Positions 54,044-62,700 of a DNA stretch of 64,000 nt are shown piece after piece. Both the position numbers and the translations under genes were made by a program. Origin of the DNA: Tritrichomonas musculus (Eukaryota; Parabasalia; Tritrichomonadida; Tritrichomonadidae); NCBI GenBank assembly GCA_039105265.1, contig JAPFFF010000016.1, positions 806,001-870,000 on the forward strand, given 5' to 3'. Within the stretch, counting starts at the first letter, position 1; each line of letters opens with the position of its first letter. The notes under the pieces are model-generated. The model searched no databases. It had not been told where the DNA came from and saw only the letters and a list, made by a program, of their open reading frames with translations.

Positions 54044-54255
54044 GTCATATTTTGAATGGACTGAAAAAATAATTGGACCAAAAAAATTTCTTTGAAATTC
54101 TAATACTTTTCTAAATTTTCTGAAGAAAACAAGACATATTACTTGTTAAAGTTTTAAATTATAATGATTTAAAATAAAATTAATATATAATTTAAAAATT
54201 TCTTCTATACAAAGTTAAAAATTTATTCTTTAATAAAAATTATTTCAAAATAAAG
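53822..54255. promoter_or_regulatory. Divergent spacer with 40-base poly(T) between SecA-like and repeat-protein genes
   Basis: The 434 bases separate two divergent start codons. They contain a run of 40 T at 54003-54042 and an inverted repeat that ends in it. No other gene-like signal. Confidence 0.6.
53874..54060. repeat. 27-base inverted repeat flanking the poly(T) tract
   Basis: Bases 53874-53900 (containing CATTCAAAATATGACC and nine A) are the exact reverse complement of 54034-54060 (T-run then GGTCATATTTTGAATG). The interior carries the poly(T). The layout recalls the poly(A)-containing inverted repeat at 16172-16925, but the sequences are unrelated. Confidence 0.88.
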
Positions 54256-56286
54256 ATGTATAACAAGTCTACTAGATCTCCAAAAACATCAGAAGAACAG
54301 TCAAAATCACTATCATTTCAAGAAAAATTAAACTTTTACGGGGGCAATTCAAAGGTTGTTCAACCAAAAGGAAAACAAACCGAAGACGATAATAGTCAAT
54401 TAAGCTTTAAAGAAAAACTTAGAATGGCACAAGAAAAAGCCCAAAACGAAGTAAATATAAAAAATCAGCAAGTAATTCAAGTTCCAAAACAAGAAAATCA
54501 ATTAAAACCGCCGCAACAAATATATAAAATTGAGATTGAGCCAAAATCCGAAAACAAAATTCGTGAAAGTTTTAACCCTTCAAATCAAAATAATACCCAT
54601 ATCCCTTCAGTATTAAATCAGCAAACAGGAAATAATGACGATTTAACATTCCAAGAAAAACTTAAAAAAGCTCAAAATAATTCTCCAAAAGAGATTGAAA
54701 ATAATATTACACAGAATAAATCTCCATTAAATCAACCAAAAAATTATCAGAAAGTTGAAAGTATTGAAGAAAAACAAAAAAAATCTGAAAATGTTCAACC
54801 AAAGAGCAGTTTTATACAGGAAAGAATAAAAGCATTCAATCAAAATGCTGATAATATTGCTTCAACAAAAAAGGAAACTTTATACAATAACAGTAATAGT
54901 TTATGTTTTAAAGAAACCGAAAAAAAGGCTCCAGATGATTTTTCAAATGAAACTCAAAAGACAACTTTATCAAATAAAAAAGAATGTTCTCAGAATTCAA
55001 ATTCTATAACTATTCAACCAAATACTGGGATAGAAGAGAAACAAATTAAACCAACGAATTCTCAACCAAAAACTAGTATGATTCAGGAAAGAATTAAAAA
55101 ATATAATCCCGATCCAGATTATCGCCAACCAAAAAGAAAACCTTTAAATGAGGATAATTCTTATTTAAGTTTTAAAGAAAAACTGAGAATGGCAAGAGGT
55201 GAAATTCCTAATGTCAATCAACAAATAGATCATGCAAATAATCCCAGAGAAATCCAAGAGAATGAAAATAATACTCAAAACGGAGAATCAAATTCCAATT
55301 CAATTCATGAAGAAGCAAAACTAGGAAATTCAAAACCATCTAACTTACCTCAAAATATTGAGCCAATAAAAGATACTTTAAATAAAAATGAAAAAAAGTT
55401 TATAATTTATAATACGTCAAATGACAACTTAGTATTGGATTCTAGGGATTCTCAAGAAAAATCTCAAAATGAAGATACCAAAATCGAATTGGCTCAACGT
55501 GAAGAAAAAAGAAGAGCATTTTTAGAAAAAATGAAATTATATAATGATGGTTTAATTGGTAAATCACAATCACAATCAAATATTGATACCTTCAATTCAA
55601 ATAAAAGCAATGACATGAATAAAATGAGCAACATTAATACCAATAATAAAAAAGTTTTTACCAATAAAAATGAAAATCAAGTGTCAAGATTCAAAAAACC
55701 AAGTAATATAAATCAAATATTTAAAAAAAAGTTCCATAATCTATTCAAATTTATTAAGTCAGAGAAAAATAAAGAATATGAGAACAAAAGTGAATATACT
55801 GTTGATACTTCTGTTGAAAATGCTCTTATCGATATAGCATCAGAAATTGAAATTGACTTTTATAATAATGAAGCAGTTAAGCAAAGAATTAAAGATATTG
55901 AACGCAATATTGAAGATAGCATAACTATTTTTGATAGAAAATATTGCCTAGTTTTAATAAATTCATATAAATCATTTTTAAAATCAATTGTTCTCGATAC
56001 AATTAAAAAAGATTACAAAGAAATTCCACAAAATCTAATTCCTAAAGTTTATTTAGCAAAAATAAAAATCATTCAAGATCAAATTGATGAAATGTCTTTA
56101 ATGATTTATAGTTTTTATGATAAAAAAATTGGTATTGGAGAATGTGAAGAAGATATAATAGATAAAAATGAAATGGAAGCAAATTCAATGTTATATGTAA
56201 TGTCTGAAAAAGAATCATTCAAAGAAATCAAAATTGATATTACTTGTGAAGAATCATTTCGTACACAAATACCTCAAGATTTTTAA
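54256..56286 (+). CDS. Low-complexity protein with repeated (S/T)F(K/Q)EKL helical motifs
   Basis: I do not recognise this 676-residue protein. It is rich in Asn, Lys, Gln and Ser and largely disordered to about residue 480. A short motif recurs: SLSFQEKLNFYG, QLSFKEKLRMAQ, DLTFQEKLKKAQ, SFIQERIKAFNQ, SMIQERIKKYNP, YLSFKEKLRMAR and AFLEKMKLYND. At least seven copies are seen, two of them in near-identical longer blocks. The motif resembles the first residues of the GTPase at 41980 (LSVKERAKLIN), so it may be a short binding helix shared by partner proteins. The C-terminal 170 residues are a compact helical region (VDTSVENALIDIASEIE onward). No membrane segment. It is divergent from the SecA-like gene across 434 bases. 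Confidence 0.7.
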   Translation: MYNKSTRSPKTSEEQSKSLSFQEKLNFYGGNSKVVQPKGKQTEDDNSQLSFKEKLRMAQEKAQNEVNIKNQQVIQVPKQENQLKPPQQIYKIEIEPKSENKIRESFNPSNQNNTHIPSVLNQQTGNNDDLTFQEKLKKAQNNSPKEIENNITQNKSPLNQPKNYQKVESIEEKQKKSENVQPKSSFIQERIKAFNQNADNIASTKKETLYNNSNSLCFKETEKKAPDDFSNETQKTTLSNKKECSQNSNSITIQPNTGIEEKQIKPTNSQPKTSMIQERIKKYNPDPDYRQPKRKPLNEDNSYLSFKEKLRMARGEIPNVNQQIDHANNPREIQENENNTQNGESNSNSIHEEAKLGNSKPSNLPQNIEPIKDTLNKNEKKFIIYNTSNDNLVLDSRDSQEKSQNEDTKIELAQREEKRRAFLEKMKLYNDGLIGKSQSQSNIDTFNSNKSNDMNKMSNINTNNKKVFTNKNENQVSRFKKPSNINQIFKKKFHNLFKFIKSEKNKEYENKSEYTVDTSVENALIDIASEIEIDFYNNEAVKQRIKDIERNIEDSITIFDRKYCLVLINSYKSFLKSIVLDTIKKDYKEIPQNLIPKVYLAKIKIIQDQIDEMSLMIYSFYDKKIGIGECEEDIIDKNEMEANSMLYVMSEKESFKEIKIDITCEESFRTQIPQDF

Positions 56287-56422
56287 ATTATTTTAATATT
56301 GTAAAGAAAACAAAAGTAAAACTTTCAGATTATTAAAAACTATTTTTTTTTTTTTTTTTTACAAATTTATTTAATATTGACTTTCAATAAAGTATACTTT
56401 ATTTATAAATTTACCTCTCTTT
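56287..56422. other. Convergent 3' spacer with a T-run
   Basis: Only 136 bases separate the ends of two convergent genes. A run of about 20 T lies near 56342-56361. Confidence 0.6.
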
Positions 56423-59128
56423 TTAATAGCCATATTGATTATTATAAGCTTTAAAGCTCTTGTTAAATTCCTCGATTGATTCATTAACTGTTTTCTTTAG
56501 AACTTGATGACAAAATGGTATATATCTCATCGTTTCTGAGCATGAAATAATTGTTAAACATGCCGTATCATATACATTTGGGAAATAATACCTCTTTGGT
56601 AATTTTCCGTTAACAATGCACTTTTCATCATTTCCTGTAAAAAAGTTACCTTCGCTATAAACATTAATTATCTGATATTTTCCTCTATCGTTTTTTTGAA
56701 AACTAGGATTTACTTTAAAATTGTTCAAATTATCAACTTCAGTAGCCTCAAAAACAATGCCTGGAATGTTTGAAATAGACGATACACCTTTCATTTCAGT
56801 TGCAGAAATTGAATGCCCAATTGTAAATAAAGAATTGTGTGAGAAATTAAATTGTGCGTATAATTCTGTTAATTTTGACATATCTTTTTGTGATGTAAAA
56901 TCAATGTAGACAAGTTTGCTATTAAACCAATCAAATTTAATAAAAACTTCACGTAAAAGGTTACTGATTAAGGAGTAAAAAAATATAATGTTTTGGAAAA
57001 ATAATGGAACATATTTTTTCCCTAATGCCTCAATATACAAGCCAATACCAATTTTATTTTCATAAGAACCACCAATTATGTAGTGTGTACCAGCATTTGG
57101 TTGGCCATTTGGATCAATAAAGGAAGGTTGTATTATAGTACTTGAATTTAAGGTTATTTGATACTTTTCAAATCCAGGAATATCAACATAATCTTTTGAA
57201 TACATATTTGTCCAATAATATTGAGTGAAAATATCCCATTCCTTTTCACAATTTTCACTTCCTTTTTGTGATGAGCATTGCTCATATATTTTTAAAAGGT
57301 TTTTTCCTTCATCCGGTAATTCACCAATTGGATGTTCTTTGAAATAATCAATATTATCTATTTTGAATTGCTTGTCAAGTAATTTAATTTTACCTTTATC
57401 GGCAAAGCTATTCAATGTTAAATTTAATATTTTATCTGATCGAACGATTAAAGTTATGTAATTATCTAAATCTTTACAAAATATTTCAATTCCATCATTT
57501 TCATAATTTTTTCCGAAAATATATTTCATTGTTGTATTAAACAAGCCTCTCATAGAAGGTTTAATATAACACTTTCCATCTTTGTTAATATTATATAGCC
57601 TCGGTAATGTAGTAAGCATAGCAAAATCTTCTGTTTTTAAACTTCCATCTATTTTTGATTGTGCATAGCAAAAACTTTCAGATGGAAGCCTTTGATTATA
57701 GCTGTTTTTAATCCAGTAAATATTATTTTCAGTATATAATGCATCATCAATTGTTGGGAAAACATATTTTCCGAATAATAAATAAAAAACAATAAATGAA
57801 ACTAAAAATAAAAAATGTAATAATAAAACAACCACATAAATAACTTTTGATAGTGTTTCATCAAATGTTTTTAACATTCTCTTAAAAAATATTATGCTAT
57901 CGATAAAGTTAAAGCATAAATTTTTTTTGAAAAAAACAAGTTTAACAAATAAATATAATACAAAATTGCCAGCACCGAATTTTTTTTGAATAAATGGATA
58001 TATAATTGAATATAATTGCAAGGCAAGAATAATTAATGCATTAGCAAGTATGAAAAATATAATGGATATTGGCTCATTTTTTAACCTTGAACTAGATAAT
58101 AATCCTTGATATGATGAAATTTTGAGCATTGTCAAAATTTTGCTTGAAATATCTACTTTCGTTGAATCTTCTGAGGATAAGCTTATATCGCTATTTTCTT
58201 TTGAATTTGTATCATTGTTCAAAGGATCTGAATTATTATCTTCTTCAATATTTGAAATATTACTTTCATCTGAATAATTATCTTCTTCATTTATTGAGTC
58301 AAGAGTTTCATTTTGACTATGTTGAGTTTCTTCCATCTTATCTTTTTGATTCTTTTGAGCATTTTCTATTTCTTGGACATTTTCAATATCTGATGGTGTC
58401 TTTTCAACATTTCTCCTTTTAAGACGATACTTAATGAATTGATAAATTAAATCAAAATAGAGAAATATTAAAAGTAATAATATTATCTCGAAAATAATTG
58501 ATATCCAAGCTAAATACAATTTTTTTGTGAGACAAAATATCATAACTCCGATTAAAACCGTTAAAACCATAAGATATAGTAAATTTGCTTCGAGAAATGA
58601 AAATTCTAAATGATTCGCTTTAAATATTATTCTCATTGGTGAATATACAAAAAATCCTGATATGATTGATTCATTTAAGCTTTCAATTGTTAATTCTTTG
58701 ATATTTAAAATTGATTTGAGAATCTTTACTTCTTCCTCATTGTCTTCATTTTCATTCCCAGAAACAATTGATGAAAAAAAAGTAAAAAGTGAGACAGCAA
58801 AGGAACAAAAATCTTTGACAACAGAAATGCATAACATAAACAAAACCTGTATAAATCCAAAATCTGATAAATTTGCTAAAATTGAAAAAATAAGATGAAC
58901 TATAGACTTTGAAAATAATGATATCCATTCGTACAAAAATGTATAGATCGTAAGTTGAACAATTGCTGAGAAAGAAAAATAAAAAAAGATAATAAATAAA
59001 ATTAATAATATATAATAATAGACTATGAAAATCCATTTGAAAAATAAACGCTGGCATTCTGACTTTGGATGAGCTATTGTATATTTAGGCCTGCCCCCAA
59101 AAAGGTCCATAATTGAATAGGCATCCAT
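56423..59128 (-). CDS. Multi-pass membrane protein, distant lipase-class-3 relative with altered nucleophile elbow
   Basis: The 901-residue protein has about eight hydrophobic segments in residues 25-460, interrupted by an acidic Ser/Asn loop (about 245-330), followed by a soluble C-terminal domain. That domain parallels the hydrolase of the two DAGL-like lipases: FTIGHSISAT (Ser773) replaces FTGHSLGGG, NVYSEGNFFTGNDEKC sits where VDIVPDRDIVPR is, and CSETMRYIPFCHQVL corresponds to CDDEYHVGDFC. The elbow is GHSIS rather than GxSxG, and the acid Asp is not obvious, so catalysis may be lost or changed. An initiator-like TCAATT is at 59139-59144 on the minus strand. Confidence 0.72.
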   Translation of the reverse strand: MDAYSIMDLFGGRPKYTIAHPKSECQRLFFKWIFIVYYYILLILFIIFFYFSFSAIVQLTIYTFLYEWISLFSKSIVHLIFSILANLSDFGFIQVLFMLCISVVKDFCSFAVSLFTFFSSIVSGNENEDNEEEVKILKSILNIKELTIESLNESIISGFFVYSPMRIIFKANHLEFSFLEANLLYLMVLTVLIGVMIFCLTKKLYLAWISIIFEIILLLLIFLYFDLIYQFIKYRLKRRNVEKTPSDIENVQEIENAQKNQKDKMEETQHSQNETLDSINEEDNYSDESNISNIEEDNNSDPLNNDTNSKENSDISLSSEDSTKVDISSKILTMLKISSYQGLLSSSRLKNEPISIIFFILANALIILALQLYSIIYPFIQKKFGAGNFVLYLFVKLVFFKKNLCFNFIDSIIFFKRMLKTFDETLSKVIYVVVLLLHFLFLVSFIVFYLLFGKYVFPTIDDALYTENNIYWIKNSYNQRLPSESFCYAQSKIDGSLKTEDFAMLTTLPRLYNINKDGKCYIKPSMRGLFNTTMKYIFGKNYENDGIEIFCKDLDNYITLIVRSDKILNLTLNSFADKGKIKLLDKQFKIDNIDYFKEHPIGELPDEGKNLLKIYEQCSSQKGSENCEKEWDIFTQYYWTNMYSKDYVDIPGFEKYQITLNSSTIIQPSFIDPNGQPNAGTHYIIGGSYENKIGIGLYIEALGKKYVPLFFQNIIFFYSLISNLLREVFIKFDWFNSKLVYIDFTSQKDMSKLTELYAQFNFSHNSLFTIGHSISATEMKGVSSISNIPGIVFEATEVDNLNNFKVNPSFQKNDRGKYQIINVYSEGNFFTGNDEKCIVNGKLPKRYYFPNVYDTACLTIISCSETMRYIPFCHQVLKKTVNESIEEFNKSFKAYNNQYGY

Positions 59129-59713
59129 GGTGTTTTACAATTGAACTGAAAAAAATTAAAATATTTTTTTATTAAAAACCAATTAAATTAATTTTAAGAA
59201 TAATTTATATAATGATATCATCTTATGTGCATGTATAATAAATGTATTTGGAAATAAATGATCCTGAGCTTTTTTTTAAATTCAAGTCATATGTATTATA
59301 AATCAGGTTTTTTAAGTTTTATTGGATTAAAAATAAAAGAACACTCAATTTTTAAATTACAAAATTGAAAAATGACTGAGTAGCCTCATATAATACATTT
59401 TTAATCATATGTCTTTACGATAATTTATAAAATTTTATTTTTATCACATACAAAAGTTTACTTTCTTTGTAATTTTAATTAAAAATGCAGGAAAAGCAGA
59501 TATTGCCTGAAACTCATTAAATTAAGAATTGAAAAGAGATATTTTTCAGATTTTAGAATTATTTTCTGAAGAAATCAAGACATTTTTAGTAAGATAAATT
59601 TATTTGAAGGATTTTATCAGGTTTTTAGATTGGTTAAAGTCAATTACTAATAGTGACTTTGGGAAAAAGTTAAAAATTCTTATTACATAATTTTATATTT
59701 TAAAATGAATTTT
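59129..59713. other. AT-rich spacer, no gene seen
   Basis: The 585 bases hold the 5' flank of the membrane protein and the 3' flank of the next gene. ATTTTCTGAAGAAATCAAGA, continuing CAT, at 59561-59583 is nearly the same as a stretch at 54114-54136. Confidence 0.5.
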
Positions 59714-62700
59714 TTATTTAATATTTGTAAAATTTTTTTCAGTTATGTCTATCATTTTCATTATTTTCCTTGGTAAAACTTTCCAATCATTTTGATCTGC
59801 AGAAAATCTTTTAGGTTGAAGAATATTTAGGCATGAAACTGCAAAATGCTGGCAATTATGCTTAAACCAATGATAATCACCTGCTCTCCATTTTCCACTT
59901 GCCTTTACTTCATCCAAAAATTGATACATAGTTAAATTCCTTTGAGGGATTAACTTTTTCACGTTATATGCTTTGAAATTTTTCTTGAATCTTCCTAATG
60001 ACATTACATAAGCTCTGGCTCCATCAGATAAAAGGAAAGTTGGGTTATTACCAAATGAGAAGTACGCACCATAAACGAGAATTATTCCAAGAGTATTGTC
60101 ATCTTCATTTGATGGACCAACCCAAATACCTGAATGATAGAAACTCTGATAAGGAATGATATAATTAAGGAAATTTCTTGCATTATTTAGAAAATTAGGT
60201 AATTCTAAAGTAGATCCACCAACGTAAGCAACTTTAACATCAAAATCACCTAATATTTGAGGGCTTGCTTCTTTGTCAACAACATTTTTCTTCTTTTTCT
60301 TTCCTTTTTTTTCTTTTATCTCTCTAATAGTTGATTTCAAAATATAATTTTCAGGAGGTAAATCAATCAAATCAATCACACCATTTTTAATAGTTTCGTT
60401 TAATTTTGCTTCATTGAATAATTCACTTTTAACCTTGATAATTCCATCATTATCAATTACTACATCTCCATCATTTATTGTTTGATCTCTAGACTTTTTA
60501 ATATTAATACCGATCTGAGCTAAAAGTTCTTTAAATTTCTGATCATTTTCAGTAATAAATCTTGGATTAAATGGAATTATTTGTTGATCTGACAAATCAC
60601 TATTTATTGCTTGAAAACCCAAACCAAGCATTTCTAGTTCAATAAATTTTTTCTGTTTAATTTCAATCAGCTCTATTTCAATCACTCGTTCTTCTAGCTT
60701 AGTTGCAATCTTTTTGATTTTTCCTTTCCATGGTTTTGTTAAATAAAATGTGTCACTCCTCGGTGGAACAACTTGTCTACGACAATTTATATTTAATCTT
60801 GTTTTTGATTTTTCGGGAGTTTCATTTTGAATATCATATATTTCTTCAACTCCAGGATAAATCCCTTCAAAATCAGCTAGAAGTTTCTTTGAATCAGATG
60901 TTGCTTGATGATTTTGAGGATTAAATTCAAGTAGAACATATCCCTCATTTTTGATATTATAATCAAATATGCAATATTGCTGATTATCATCATCATTGCA
61001 AACAGATTCAAGGATAAAACCTCCAGTTGTATCATTGTTAATAGCCATTATAAAAAGACTTGAATCAGAGAATAATTTTTTGCCATTTGGATAAGAATCT
61101 TTATAAATCGCACTACATCGAGGACACCATATTTGAAGAATATCTTTTGGTGCATATTTTTTAAACAATTGAATTGTTTCATCTTCTATAATCATTGATC
61201 TTGATGTCAAAGGAAATGTAAGGTATTGCTGCTTAGCAATAACAGTGATTGGTTCTGAATCATTTATTTGACCAGAGTTTGGATTAGTCATTGTCATTGC
61301 ATGAAGCCGGCTAAAAGGTATTTCTTCATCAGGCGGATTTCCAGGTATATTAATGCCTAATACTTTAACGTCATCTGGATAATGATCCCAAATATTTGTG
61401 TTATAGTCTTCTTTATCAATATAAGTTCGAATACATCCTACATAAAAATTTTCTATTTGTTTCAACTTGAATTCGGGAAAATCTGGGCAAAATGGATCAT
61501 CTTGTCCATTATTTTGTTCAAAAGATTGGTAAATACAATAAAGAGTAGATGTGACGGTTCCAGCAACTCGAGTTTTGCGACGGAAAGGAATTGATAAAAT
61601 ATATGATGTGTCTTTGCTTATTACACTTATACCTAATTCTATTTTAATAGTATAAAGTTCTTCTTTCTCATCGACGATTTTGGAAGATTTTACTAATGGC
61701 TGTGCATTTTTAAGTTGGATAAATGCAAAGACGTTTTTATTGGTTGTTAAATTGTACCCTGGATCTTTAAAGTAAAACATAAAGGTCCCATAAAGTTCAT
61801 CTGTCTCCATGTTAACAGATTGAACTTGAAATTGAGTACCAGTGAAATATTGTGGATTTGAATCTTGGTCAGCTAAATAAAATGTTTTTGCAATAATTCC
61901 TTTTAATCTTAATTTGGGAACATCTTTTATTTGCTCTATATATGAATCTTCGAGTTGAAAAATGTATTCAACATCACCTTCATTTTGGATTGCATCAAAA
62001 GTAATTTCAATATTGTTCAAATTTTTGGAAAAAGGTGAATTTATGACATCTTCATAAGTAACATTTATGTAACCATAAATTTCTCCTGTATCCAAATTGA
62101 ACAATTGCATTACAAAAAGTTTTTCATTCAACTTTGGTTTTTGTTCTTGTTTGATTCTAACAAAACTATTATTGAAAATAGGTTCAATGGTTTCGTTATT
62201 TATCTCATAAGATTGAAATAATATTGGTGATAAATATTCTTTATTTTTTATCAATATTATTTTATATATATTGATACCAAATGACTCATTAAATCTTACT
62301 GAGTTTATGAAAATTTTTATCCATTTATATGTTTTATCGGCAAATTCATCATTAACTTCATCAACAATATAATATTTTGTTGGATCGCAAAAGTATCCTT
62401 CTTTTTCAGTATGAAGAATAAGTCCAATTGTTTGAGAATAGGTTTTTGATGGCATGAATTTACATTGAAAATTTCTAAATTCATGTAATTTCTGAATATT
62501 AAATTGATTTCCCATAATTATTGGCTGGGATTCGTTTCGAATAACAGTGAAAGAAATAGATGGAAGATCAATTTTTTTTTCATTAAATGGATTTTCCAAT
62601 TGAATTTCATCAGATTGTATCAAATAAAGATGAAAAGAACTGAAGTTTTGATCTTCAGGAATAATCACATAGTCATTGAACTTGGATATTGTTGTTTCTT

